A stretch of 64,000 nucleotides of DNA from Candidatus Moranbacteria bacterium RIFCSPHIGHO2_01_FULL_55_24 (GTDB lineage: Bacteria > Patescibacteria > Paceibacteria > Moranbacterales > UBA1568). Position numbers and translations under genes: made by a program. The notes under the pieces were generated by a model that saw only the letters and a list, made by a program, of their open reading frames with translations, made no database searches and was not told the DNA's origin. How positions within the stretch are numbered: the first letter of the stretch is position 1; each line of letters begins with the position of its first letter. Shown here in pieces: positions 47,791-59,500 of this stretch. Where the stretch lies: positions 48,534 through 112,533 of the forward strand of contig MFRW01000004.1 in NCBI GenBank assembly GCA_001786575.1. The letters are read 5' to 3'.

Positions 47791-48486
47791 ATGCGTCTGA
47801 ACCGCTTTCTGGCGCTCCGAGGCATCGCTACCCGTCGTGACGTCGACAAGATGATCGAGTCGGGCCGCGTCTACCTGAACGGCCAAGTGGCTAAACTGGG
47901 GGATCGCGTCGCTCATGCCGATGAGAACATCGAGATTCATGAGGCGCGCTTCCGCGAGAACAAGGAACTGCGCTACGTGGCCTACTACAAGCCTCGCGGT
48001 ATCATCACCCATACGCCGCAAGCGGGGGAACAGGACATCCAGGCCGTTTCCGGCTATCCGGATCTTTCCCCTCTGGGCCGCCTCGACAAGGACTCCGAAG
48101 GCCTTATCATCCTCACGAATGACGGGCGCGTCACCGAGCGGCTGCTTCATCCGCGTTTCGAGCACGAGAAGGAGTATATCGTTTCCGTGAATGGAAAGGT
48201 GACGGGCCGAGTCCGCGACACCCTCTTGCGCGGCGTCCTAAGCGAAGGCGAAAAGCTCTCTGCCAAGAAAGTCGATATCCTCGACCCTGCGACCCTCTCG
48301 ATCATTCTGACGGAAGGCAAGAAGCATCAGGTGCGCCGCATGCTCGAAGCGGCCGATCTCCATGTCACGCGGCTGGTACGGGTGCGCATCATGAACATTC
48401 ACCTGGGGAAGCTCCAGCCCGGCCAGGCCCGCGAGCTTCTGGGTCCTGCCCGCAAGTCTTTCTTGCGAGACCTGGGACTGAAGTAG
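47791..48486 (+). CDS. RsuA/RluB-type rRNA pseudouridine synthase
   Basis: A 231-aa protein with S4 RNA-binding domain at the N-terminus (MRLNRFLALRGIATRRDVDKM) and catalytic domain: YYKPRGIITHT, LSPLGRLDKDSEGLIILTNDG (catalytic Asp), KEYIVSVNG, EGKKHQVRRMLEAADLHVTRLVRVRI. It modifies uridine in rRNA. The start at ATG 47791, with GGGAGG eight bases upstream, matches the S4 domain start; a longer frame from 47620 would overlap the SET gene by 98 nt and add a basic 57-residue tail. Confidence 0.92.
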   Translation: MRLNRFLALRGIATRRDVDKMIESGRVYLNGQVAKLGDRVAHADENIEIHEARFRENKELRYVAYYKPRGIITHTPQAGEQDIQAVSGYPDLSPLGRLDKDSEGLIILTNDGRVTERLLHPRFEHEKEYIVSVNGKVTGRVRDTLLRGVLSEGEKLSAKKVDILDPATLSIILTEGKKHQVRRMLEAADLHVTRLVRVRIMNIHLGKLQPGQARELLGPARKSFLRDLGLK

Positions 48487-48494
48487 GCAAAGGG

Positions 48495-48523
48495 TTGATA
48501 TAAAGCCAAAAACGTGCTATACT
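48495..48523 (+). promoter_or_regulatory. Stereotyped promoter with extended -10
   Basis: TTGATA (48495-48500), 17-nt spacer containing AGCCAAAAA, TGC, TATACT (48518-48523). The same layout recurs at 49226-49254. Confidence 0.8.
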
Positions 48524-48540
48524 GTATGTAGAAATGAAGA

Positions 48541-48570
48541 AAGCGGGTGCCTCTCTGGTGCCCGCTTTTT
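48541..48570 (+). promoter_or_regulatory. Leader hairpin before the lytic-enzyme-like gene
   Basis: AAGCGGGTGCC, TCTCT loop, GGTGCCCGCTT with two wobble pairs, then T-rich tail; ATG 18 nt later. Confidence 0.75.
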
Positions 48571-48588
48571 CTTTATCTAAAGCAAAAT

Positions 48589-49218
48589 ATGACATACAAA
48601 GAGCGCGTCCAAAACCTCAAGAAGCACCTCGATCGGATGATACTCGAACTTCCGGAGCCGAGCCATTTCGAGCTGTCGCAGAATGCTTTCTACACGACCT
48701 TCCTCTTCGTGAGCATGCTGGTGACCGGACTCCTTTTCGCTGCGAGCATGAGCGTGGAAGAGTTGTCCAAGCCGGAGCCGCAGGTGTCGGTAGAAGAGAT
48801 GCGTCTCGAACACGACGTGCGCAAGATGGTCGCAGGCTATCCGATCGAACGCATGATGCCGTACATCGTGAAGCAGGACAAGACGACCGCGGCGTTCCTC
48901 GTGGGCATCGCGAAGAAAGAAAGCAACTGGGGCAAGCGCATCCCGACCCAGAACGGGCGAGACTGCTACAACTACTGGGGCTACCGCGGAGCCGGGAGCC
49001 GCGGCAAGGCGATGGGGCACGGCTGCTTCGGCAGCGAGCAGGAAGCCATCGAGACGGTATCCAAGCGCCTCGACACGCTCATAGGCGACTATCGCTTCGA
49101 CACGCCGGAAGAGCTTGTCGTCTGGAAATGCGGCTGGACCTGCTCTGGCCACAGTGCGAAGAGCGTCGACAAGTGGATAGCCGACGTGGGCTACTATGCG
49201 AACCAGATCAAGAACTGA
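48589..49218 (+). CDS. Membrane-anchored lysozyme-like (glucosaminidase/transglycosylase) protein
   Basis: A 209-aa protein: cytosolic N-terminus, one transmembrane helix (about 36-57), then an outside domain. TAAFLVGIAKKESNWGK supplies a Glu in the lysozyme-like fold position; NYWGYRGAGSRG and GCFGSEQEAIETVSKRL are typical of the mannosyl-glycoprotein endo-beta-N-acetylglucosaminidase-like or lytic transglycosylase family. It likely cuts glycan strands of the wall. ATG 48589 follows the leader hairpin. Confidence 0.8.
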   Translation: MTYKERVQNLKKHLDRMILELPEPSHFELSQNAFYTTFLFVSMLVTGLLFAASMSVEELSKPEPQVSVEEMRLEHDVRKMVAGYPIERMMPYIVKQDKTTAAFLVGIAKKESNWGKRIPTQNGRDCYNYWGYRGAGSRGKAMGHGCFGSEQEAIETVSKRLDTLIGDYRFDTPEELVVWKCGWTCSGHSAKSVDKWIADVGYYANQIKN

Positions 49219-49225
49219 AAATCCC

Positions 49226-49254
49226 TTTACAAAAGCCAAAAAACCTGCTATAAT
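49226..49254 (+). promoter_or_regulatory. Stereotyped promoter with extended -10
   Basis: TTTACA (49226-49231), 17-nt spacer with AGCCAAAAAACC, TGC, TATAAT (49249-49254). Nearly the same spacer as at 48501. Confidence 0.85.
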
Positions 49255-49290
49255 AGATTGGTAAAGGCTTGAAAAGGCCGAAACACATGG

Positions 49291-49322
49291 CAGAACGGGT
49301 GCACAACGCCCGTTCTGTTTTT
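49291..49322 (+). promoter_or_regulatory. Leader hairpin before the CAP gene
   Basis: CAGAACGGG, 9-nt loop, CCCGTTCTG, then T5; the start codon lies 17 nt after. Confidence 0.78.
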
Positions 49323-49339
49323 CTTTCCAAGTGCCGATT

Positions 49340-50260
49340 ATGGCCAAAAATCAAGAACAACACACAAAACAAGAAGCTACCGTCTATCATGGAGCCATCC
49401 GTCCGGCGCTCCTTTTCGCGTTGTTTTCCTTTACCATCGTTTCGTTCGCGCATGCCGGGGACATGACCAGCTCCAAGGTGATTTCGCTTACCAACGTCTC
49501 GCGGGCCGATGCCGGCCTCCCGGCGCTTACGGAAAACGAGAAGCTTACCCGGGCAGCCAAAGCCAAGGCGGAAGACATGATCAAGAACGACTACTTCGCG
49601 CACACTTCGCCCAAGGGCGTCGCCCCGTGGCACTGGATCAAGCAGACGGGCTATGAATACAAATTCGCCGGCGAGAACCTGGCGATCAACTTCGACAGCG
49701 CCAAAGAGCAGCACCAGGCCTGGATGAAGAGCGCGACTCACAAAGCGAATATTCTGAACACGCACTACCAGGAAATCGGCATCGCAGTCGCCGAAGGGAA
49801 GATCGACGGCAAGAACGTGATCGTGACCGTGCAGTTCTTCGGGACGCCGCTTATGCCGATCGTTGCCAAGAAACCGGCCACCGCGGAAACTCCGGCTGCT
49901 CTGCCGGCGAAGACTCCGGTAGCGGTGCAGGGAGTGGAGACCGAGATGTCCGCGCCGGCCGCGCCTCAAAAGGCGGAACCGGTGATGGTTTCGGATACGA
50001 ATTTCTCTGCAGCACCCGCGAATCAGTCAGCGAATGCTACCCAGGCGTCTCTGGGACGGCTGGATATGGCTTGGATCGGGTTTATCCTTCTCTTGGAACT
50101 CTTGCTCATCGTCGCTCCCGTAGCCTTCCTCTGGAAGACAGGGGAGCAGCTGGCCCGCATTGCGAGCGCGGCAAGCCGCATCCAGGCCCCAATCAAGCAC
50201 TTTTTCCCGGGAGAAGGGCTCCATTCGCATACGCTCCACGCCAAAGGCGGGCATATATAA
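49340..50260 (+). CDS. CAP (SCP/PR1)-domain membrane protein
   Basis: A 306-aa protein. Signal sequence (21-39), CAP domain (about 50-170) with NVSRADAGLPALTENEKLTRAAKAKAEDM, NDYFAHTSPKGVAPWHWI, GENLAI and HKANILNTHYQEIGIAV (the CAP cavity His and Glu), then a Pro/Ala linker, and a C-terminal helix (about 247-268). CAP proteins in bacteria often act outside the cell, by binding or cutting wall/lipid material. ATG 49340 is chosen over GTG 49331. Confidence 0.9.
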   Translation: MAKNQEQHTKQEATVYHGAIRPALLFALFSFTIVSFAHAGDMTSSKVISLTNVSRADAGLPALTENEKLTRAAKAKAEDMIKNDYFAHTSPKGVAPWHWIKQTGYEYKFAGENLAINFDSAKEQHQAWMKSATHKANILNTHYQEIGIAVAEGKIDGKNVIVTVQFFGTPLMPIVAKKPATAETPAALPAKTPVAVQGVETEMSAPAAPQKAEPVMVSDTNFSAAPANQSANATQASLGRLDMAWIGFILLLELLLIVAPVAFLWKTGEQLARIASAASRIQAPIKHFFPGEGLHSHTLHAKGGHI

Positions 50261-50294
50261 CCAAAAAATGCTTATCTAAGGCTTTAAGAGGGGG

Positions 50295-50320
50295 AAACGA
50301 GGCATTGGCCTCGTTTTTTT
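50295..50320 (+). terminator. Intrinsic terminator
   Basis: AAACGAGGC / GCCTCGTTT-type stem with a small loop and T7. Confidence 0.85.
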
Positions 50321-50335
50321 GTACCTGGAGAGCTC

Positions 50336-50386
50336 TTGACAAAACGAAAAAAGTTCCTTGACAGGAGAAAGGCCCAGGAATAGGCT
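50336..50386 (+). promoter_or_regulatory. Two TTGACA boxes ahead of the giant gene
   Basis: TTGACA occurs at 50336-50341 and 50358-50363; the second has TAGGCT (50381-50386) at 17 nt. About 190 nt of untranslated AT-richer sequence follows before the ATG; I see no other gene there. Confidence 0.5.
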
Positions 50387-50571
50387 TAAGGTATTCGGGT
50401 GAGAAAGTCTCTTTATATTACCGTGAAAAAATAAAAAGCTTTACAAAAGCATCTCTAAAAGTCATTTCTTCCGTTTTCTGCTTCTCTCTATACGTCACGT
50501 CTGTATGATTGTTCTGAAGCGAATCAATGTGTCCATTAGCTAATTGACTTTTATTTTTTGAGATCTTGCGT

Positions 50572-53500
50572 ATGAAATCTTTCCGACGGGTGATAAGGAG
50601 GGGTTTGTTTCCATTTTTGCATAAGACATTTTCAGCGACAGTCGTTTTGACGATGCTGTTGCAGCCGGTAGGGACTCCAGGAATCTTTGGAGTCTTTTCT
50701 TTTTCCCGGAATGTCCAGGCGCAGGAAGTTGATCCGGCAGCGCCGCAGGCAGATGAGCCGAAGGATGCCGTAACGGAAGAAGTGAAAGAAGAGCCGGCAG
50801 TCGAGGAAAAGACAGAGACGCCAACGGAAGAGACGACTGTTGCTGAAGAAGTATCTACTGAAGCACCTACTGAAGAAGCAGTGACAGAAGAAGCTCCGGT
50901 ATCGGAAGAAATCGCTCCGGAAGAAGCGACGGAAGAGGAGAAAACCCCAGAAACCGCTTGCCTAGGCTCCAATGACGAGGTAAAGAGCAGCGAAAAAGGG
51001 GATTGGGACACTTCCGAAGACGGAAAAGTGTCTGAAACGAAGGAAAAAGTGAAACTCGGAGTGAAGTATGTCTTCCCGGGCAACGAAGACGTGTCAGTCA
51101 CCTTCACCTGCCTCCCGACAGACGAGAGCAAGCTCGACAAGCTGAAGATAGAGGAGATTGATGCATCTGAAATCCAGTTGCCAGAAGGCATGGCCGTAGC
51201 TTCAAAATACGCCTACGACATTACTACAGACATGAAGAACGGCGATTTTAAATATGATATCGTGTTGCCAAAGAATAAAGAAGTAGATGATGTCAAGGTG
51301 GTATATGTTGAAAAGTCTTCAAGCGAGATAAAGGAAGGAACTCTTAAAAATGAAGATATTAAAGAGGTCTCGAAGGAAGACGTGAAGAGTCTTGAGGATG
51401 CGGTTGAAGTTTCCGATCAAGATCATTTTTCGTTCTGGTTTCCTACTTTTCCGTCAAAGCCGGACCTGAAAGCAACAAAGAGTCATTCGGGGGATGTTTA
51501 TCTGAACCAAGCATTCACTTGGAAGATCCATGTGGAGAATATCGGCAATGCAGACGCAGTTTTCAGTGATACGAAAGTTATCCTTACTGATAACCTGCCA
51601 AGTTCTGGCGCGACATACGGTGCTCCAACAGTCGGTAATTTCGATGATGTTTCCGGAACCGCCAACATTGCCTGTTCCATTGATGGTACAAAGAATCTTA
51701 TCTGTAAGGCTTCAGGAGGTACTGTAACCATCGAAGATGGCGGATCATTCGATATTACGTGGCAGACGACTCCGACTACTACCAATGACCTGAAGAATCC
51801 TCGGAATGGCGTACATACAAAATGCTATGTTGATCCTGATTGGAGAGTAGACGATAGTGACAGAAGTAATAATGATTGTAGCGAGACGATCAAGGTAAGT
51901 ATCCAACATACCCAGGTAACTTTCTGTCATGCCACGCCGTCGGACACGGCTGCTAATGGATACAACGAAATTACTACCGATGATGACGGCGTATTGAGCG
52001 GCCATAGCCAGCAGCACAGTGCTGATATCATCCCGCCGTTTGATTACTATGGAGGTCATTTTAACGGCCAGAACTGGGATGCTGCAGGGGAGGCTATTCT
52101 CCGCAATCACTGCGTGCCGACCGGTGGGTTGCAGGTGATTAAGACGGTAGATGACCAGTCTGATCTCACGCAGTGGAGTTTCCAACTTGATCAGAATACT
52201 CCTGTGCAGGCAGATGCGAGCGGGATAGTGGATTTCGGGCAAGTGACGACCGGAGCGCATACGATTGCCGAGATAGGACCCAACACATACACTCTGAACA
52301 CGGTGACTGGTACCGGCTGTACCCAAACATCTAATCTCACGGCAAGCGCTACGGTAGTACAGGGCCAGACGACGACTTGTACTTTCAGTAATCTGGTTAA
52401 TAAAGGATCGATTACCATTATCAAGGATGCTCAACCTGATGACGCGCAGGATTTCTCATTTACAGGCGGACTTGGAGACTTTACTCTCGATGACGATGCG
52501 GACGGAACGTTCTCTAATACCAAAGTCTCGGGGCCGCTTTTTCCGGGGGCATACTCTGTCACAGAGAATGCTACCCCAGGCTGGACGCTTGCCGGAGTTG
52601 TTTGTACCTCTTCGAATCTCCAATCACTCAATTCTACATCGAATCCTACTCAAGAAATTACTCTTGCTCCAGGAGAAAATGTCACCTGTACCTTTACGAA
52701 CACGAAGGACCCATACTGCGGCGATGGTGTCATGAATCAGACGAGTGAAGCCTGTGACGGTACGGCTGGTACTACACCAGGAGAAAACTTCTGTACGGTA
52801 AGTTGTACGCTGAAGCCGATTTATGACGGTCCGGAAAGCTGTCCGGTCGAAAAGCCTGTGAAGAAGCTTGTCGGTACCTACTCGGTCGATTCGAAAGATG
52901 CCGATGGCATCAGCATTCCTTTGACTTCAGGTGAGACGTATCTTTTCGAAGCATCCGCCGATTTCCGCCCTACGACAGGGGAACAATGGCATTCTGATGC
53001 GGGTTATACGAGCAACGATAACTGGTCTTCGCTTGCTTCCCAGTACGGTATTCAGGGTACGGGCAATGACTACGCGGCACACGCCCTCCTTGGAGATTTC
53101 GGGACAGGAACAGTCGGGGTCATCAACTGGGGGGATTATGACTCAAGCCATACTTATGGCGAAGTTTTCACCGCGCCATCTAATGCTGCACAATTCGTCA
53201 TCGGGGACCGCTACAGCGATTGGTTCAATACGCTGTACCAGAATCAGAGCGGCATGTCCGATAACGATAGAAGCCTTACGCTCGATGTCTACAGCTGCGA
53301 AGAAGCCAAGGCAACGGTAGAAGTCTGCAAGATGGATGCACAAGAGAACCCACTTCCAGGATGGAGCGTGTTCCTGAAGGGAGCAGCGGTAGAAACGGTC
53401 AATGTGGATCCGGATGGCAATACTGACAGCTCTTCCGTCTTGCCCCAGGACAATTACATTCTCGAAGCGAACGGAACCTATACGTACCGGCCAGGTACTC

Positions 53501-56500
53501 CAGGCGCGGAATTTACCGACGCGAATTACTCGAAACGCCATCCATCTGATGCCGTCTACGGAGGCCCGTATGTCCCGTGGGTAAACGTGAACACGTTCCC
53601 GTCGCCTCATACCGGCTGGCTCGGCGTGATGGTGAATGGCGTGGCAACCGATTGGAACAGCTACTTCAATCCGGCACATCAGTACGTTCGCGGCTACCCG
53701 AACTATTCCGGTCAGTTCGACTTCAAGATTCTCGATGATGTCTATTCGGACAACTCTGGATCAATTCCTGTCGGTATCTATAAGGGATACGCTGGGACGA
53801 CCGGAGAGGACGGCTGTGTGACATTCGAAAACGTGCCGCTTGGCCAATACTCTGTAGGTGAGGTCCAGCAGGACGGCTGGGAATATGTCAGAGGCCAAGG
53901 CGGTGTGGAAGTGGATTCTACCGACGAGACCTTTACGATCGTGAACCGAGAAGTGCCTCGCAATCCGGCCATTAGTGTCGAGAAGACAGGCTCCGAGTTT
54001 GCAGCGGCCGGCGATCCGGTCACGTACAACTACGCCGTGACGAATACCGGTGATGTGCCGCTCTCGGATGTCAGCGTCTCTGACGACAAGTGTTCGCCGG
54101 TGAACTACGTCTCGGGCGACGCGAACTCGAATAGTCTCCTCGACCTCACTGAAACTTGGAGTTATACGTGTTCGACGACGCCGACCTGGGCCCACAATAC
54201 CAAGCTCACGAATACGGCGACAGCAACCGGTACCTACAAGGATCAGCATGTCTCCGATACGGATGACTTCACGCTCCAGTCATTCATCCTCCGGAAAGAT
54301 GTGCGAAAGTCGCTCCAAGAAGACTTCAGCGATCCGAATGCGAGCTTCGATGTAGAGGTGAAGAAGGGGAGTACCGTTCTCGGTACAGTGACCATCAGCG
54401 AATCAGGCCCGGCTGAAATGTGGCTTGCCGACAGCGGATCCTACCAGTTCTGCGAAGTGAATGTGCCGGCGCAGTACACGCCGCACTATCCGAACGGCTG
54501 TCTCACCTTCGTTGCCGGAGAGGGGAATTATCCCGACTGGAGCCATATCAATTACGTGAGGCCGATCAATGTCCATGCGACCAAGATCGTCTGTACTGAT
54601 GAAGCCGACCTCCCGAACTGGGGACATGGCGGAGAAAACATCACGGAAACGACTGCTGAAGACTGGGTTGGTGATCATGCTAGCTGTAGCTTCCAAAATA
54701 ACTGGAAATTCCAGTGGAGCCTCGATAAGGTAGGGAACCCGGGCGACAACAATACTGCTGATCCGATTGCGAACTGGAATACTTTCGGCCCGACCGATGT
54801 GAATGGGACGACCAGCACGGAAATCATCAATCCGGCAACATCCCTCCTCTGGTTCCGCGAAGTATGGAAGGACAATTATATCCCTTTCAGCCATGAAGCG
54901 CATCCGGATAATTCTGATGACGTGAGTGCGGAGTTCTACTGCAATGACGATGTCTTGAACTACGACAACTGGGAATGGATCAATACCGAGCCAGGAGGAA
55001 CGTATTACTGCGTCGCCTGGAACAAGGCGGTCGAGCCGGATGTCGAGATTACCAAGATCGATGATCAGGATCCGATTATAAGCGGAAACATCCTCACCTA
55101 TACCCTCACTGCCAAGAACAACGGAGTGAACCCGGCGACCGATGTTGTCGTGACGGATACGCTTCCGGTGAACTTCCAGCTCATGAGCGTGACGCCAGGA
55201 GCAGGGGATAGCTGTTCGGATGCAGAAGATGTCATAGACAAGGATATTCAGTGCGAATTGGGAACGCTCGCTCCGAACGAGACCGCGGTGATTATCGTCA
55301 AAGGTATCGCTCTCGGAGTCGGTACGCTTGAGAATACCGCGGAAGTGACCAATACGAACGGCGATACCAACACCGAGAACAATAGCGACACCGAGGAAAC
55401 GACAGTAACGGAAATCGCAGGTGTCTGCCGCGACAATACGACCTATGCCAATTCGGTGGTGGCAGTGGATCAGGGGACTCTCAAGAGCGGCGCTTCGATC
55501 ACTGATCCGACAAGAATTGTTCCCGGATACGCCTTAGGCGTGCCGGATAGCAAATTCTTCAGTCTTGGAAATGGAGGTTCTCTCGTAGTCAAATTTACTG
55601 ATCCGGTAATCGACGTCGTTGGCGCAGACCTCTCATTCCATGAGACGATGAACGGCCGCAATAGCTATCCGCTCGAGAAAGCTGATGTCTCGGTAAGTTC
55701 TGACGGCGTTACCTTTGTTCCGGTAGGATCCGTGACGAGTGAACCCGGCGATGACGGCGTGATGTATCTCGACTTCTCTTCGACCGGACTTCCGTCGATC
55801 CAGTATGTGAAGCTTGTCGATACGACTGCCTATGGTCCGCATGCTTCGAATGCCGATGGTTATGACATTGAAGCGATCGACGCCAAGTGCGATTCGGGAA
55901 CGATCGTCGTGAAGAAAGAGACAAATCCCGACAAAAGTGATCAAAGCTTCTCATTCGATCCGAGTTGGGGAGAGGATTTCTCTCTTACTGACGGTCAGTC
56001 CTCTTCGTTCAACCTCCTCTCCGGAACCTATTCTGTAGCGGAGACTCTCCCATTGCCTGAAGGATGGGATCAGACGAACGTATCTTGCGTGAGCAGCAAT
56101 GATGACCATGAAAGCGCAGATAACATTTCTCTCCAGCCTGGCGAGACCATAACCTGCACCTTCACCAATACCCAGCCGATCACGGTTGTTGCTTCAAAGA
56201 TCGTCTGTGATAACGAGAGTTATCTCCCGAATTGGGGCGGGGGAAACACGGAACTGATTGACGGGAATACCGCTTCAAATTGGCTCAATGACGGAGCGCA
56301 TCCGGAACGTCTCCAGCACTGTGCTCTTACGGATAACTGGGATTTCGAATGGGGACCGATCAATTCAGGCGATGCCGGCGATGCCTTTACTGGGCCGGCA
56401 GGAGGCCAGTGGAACACGTTCGGTCCGACCGTCGCCGGGACGACTACGGCAGTGATTCCCGGTACGGTGAATCTTGGCGGAAGGATCGAGATGCGCGAAG

Positions 56501-59500
56501 TGCTCCAGCCGGACTACCTCCCATTCGGATATAGCAATGGCAATAGCGACTTCAGCGCCGAAATGTACTGTACTGGCGATACTGTGAACTATGACAACTG
56601 GGAGTGGATCAATAATCCGCAAGCCGGACAGACGTACTACTGCGTTGCGTGGAATGCGCTCAAGACCGGGGAGATTACCGGCTTCAAATGGGATGATCTC
56701 AATGGAAATGGGCAGTATGACTGCAGTATAGATGGCCTAGTAGCGCAAGATACGGAGGTTCTCGATGCGTGTGAGCAGAAGCTTGCGGATTGGACAATCT
56801 TTATCGACACCAATAATAGTGGCGTCCTCGATTCGGGGGAAGTGTCGACTGCTACTGATTCCAACGGGGACTATATCTTCGATGATCTCATTCCGGGTAC
56901 GTATCGCGTGTGTGAACAGCAGCAGACTGATTGGCAACAGACATACCCGCAAAATGAGATCTACAACTGTCATGATGTGACCGTTGGCCCTGGCCAGACG
57001 AGCGGAGGTAACAACTTCGGGAATTTCCATCTTGGAAAGGTATCCGGGGAGAAGTTCGAAGATCTTAACGGCGACGGCTATACCGAAGGCGACTCCGGTC
57101 TTGATGGCTGGACCATGGTTCTCGGAAAATCCGTACTGGTGAAGTCGGTGAGCGTCGACTCTGCAAGTGATGTTCCTGTCGACCTCGGAACCTTTGCTTC
57201 AGGAAAATCCTACCTTGTCACAGCAGAGGGAACATTCGACGCTGGAGACTTCATTACGGGCGATGCAGAATGCTCTTCGCGAGCAGGAAGCCTCTGGAAT
57301 ACCTTTGTGAAGAATTACGAGTCCTACGGCGAAACTCTCCTTGATCTCCAGATCGACGGGGCGGCGACCGATTGGGGAGGTTGTAACGGAGGTAATGTCT
57401 ATAGCAAGATCTTTGCCGGCGATGACGCTTCGCACAACGCCTTCATCTATGATGTCTACAAGCCGAATAATAGCGGCTCCCTCACCGTGAAGGTGTATGA
57501 ACTCACTGATGTCCTGACTGATGTGACTTCTGGCGGCGGGCTGTACGATTTCGCGGGTCTCACTGCTGGCGACTATGCTCTCTGCGAAGTCCAGCAGTCA
57601 AACTGGACGCAAACCGCGCCTACGTCAGCCTGTCACTGGTTCACCGTTGATTCGGGCTTTGATGGGAAATACGACTTCGCCAACTTCCATCCAGGAACGA
57701 TTACGGGAATAAAGTTCAATGACTGCAATGGAGATGGTAAGCAGGGCAATGGCGATCTCGAACGCTCTATTGATGATCAAGAAACGTGTCAGGAAACCGG
57801 TCTACAAGGATGGACTATCTATCTTGACCTGGATAACAATGGCAGCCTTGATGCTAATGAGCCTTCGACAATAACCGATGAAAATGGGTACTACTCGTTC
57901 ACGGGTCTTCCGGTAGGGCAGTACATTGTCCGGGAAGTAAACCAGAATGGGTGGCAGCAAACGACTGCTATGTGTGGCGGACCGATCCTGACTGATAATG
58001 AAGAGTTTATTGTCCAATCAGTCCAACTCGGTGGGATTGCCATCGAATCAGGGTCAGAAGAAACGTGTTCTATCGGAAACTATCAGACACCTGGAGCACA
58101 GATCTTCAAGACGAATAATTCGGAAGGACCTCAACTGCCCGGGGATATCGTTACTTTCAGGCTTGAGGTAACTGTCCTCAATAACAGCGTGAATAACGTC
58201 GAGCTTACTGATCTTCCGCCGGAAGGGTTCGAATATGTCGAGGGTTCTGGGGAAGGAGCGCCTTTCATCAAACCCTATGCTTCACCTGGCATCTGGGATC
58301 TCGGGGATATGGCCGCGGGAGAAACAAAAATTATTACCTACAAGGCGAAGATTAGCGATACCCAGGATGAGGGACTCTACGAGGACTTGGCTTTTGCCAA
58401 AGGCACCTCGGCCTTGAATGACCCTGTACTGGCTGAAGACCCTTCGGACTCTGACAACTTCGTAGGCACCCAGGTAGCGGTAGCGCTTCCGGAGACGAGC
58501 TCATACACCGTGCCGGAAGTGGAGGTAGACCGGGACAGGACTGAAACGAAAAAAATCGTCCTCGGTGCCTCTACTAGCCTGCCGATGACCGGAGCCGATG
58601 TACGGACACTTCTCGGAATCGTAGCGCTCTTCCTCGCGGGAATAGCTCTCCTCGCTCTGGGCCGCCGCAAGGCGAGGGCGACGCTCGCAGGAGTCTTCCT
58701 CCTGGCTGCTCTGCTCTCGTTCGGCTCTCCGGCAGAAGCCGCAGACTCGAGCCTCTCTGTGGAGATGGAAACGCCAGATGCGCAGGTGACGAGCCCGGAC
58801 TTCAAGATCGGCTTCGTTGCTCTCGACATTCTTGACCGGCCGGTGACAGTAGAGTGCCAGGTGCAGGGACCAGCGGATGTCTCCTTCTCGACTTTCGCTA
58901 CGCCGGTACTGAATGCTGCGGGCGGAAACTCCGGCGACTGCCAGGTGAACGCGGGCGTCATGCCGGCGGATGGCGATTACCAGTTCCAGGTGGTAGCAAC
59001 GGCTAATGATGACGAGGAAAGCAGCGAGACGGAAACTGCAGGGCCGAAGACCGTGAAACTGCACTCTACCTTCCCAGGAACGCCGGTAAACTACAACCGC
59101 ACCGATCTCTCGTGCGCGAACAAGATGGAATACACGACAGCAGCCGATGGTGGCAAGACGGTGAAAGTCGAACTGTATCGCAGCACTTCGAAGACCTTCG
59201 TTGCGGATGCTTCTACGAAAGTGGATGAGCAGGCGATCGGCTCAAGCCAGGACGGAGCGTTCGTGAACGCTGTCCCTGACTGCAATGCGGACTACTTCTA
59301 CTCCATCCGGGCGGTAGATGCTCTGGGGAACGGGTCCGGATTCACCGGCGATGGCATCACGACAGTCGATACCGACATCAAACACAAGAAAAAGTACATT
59401 GAAGGTGCTGCTGCAACAGGCACGACCGGAGCGCTCGCGGTAAGCGGCGCTGAAGCCGGTGCAGCCGAAGGCGGTGCTGTACAAGGAGAAACGACTCCGG

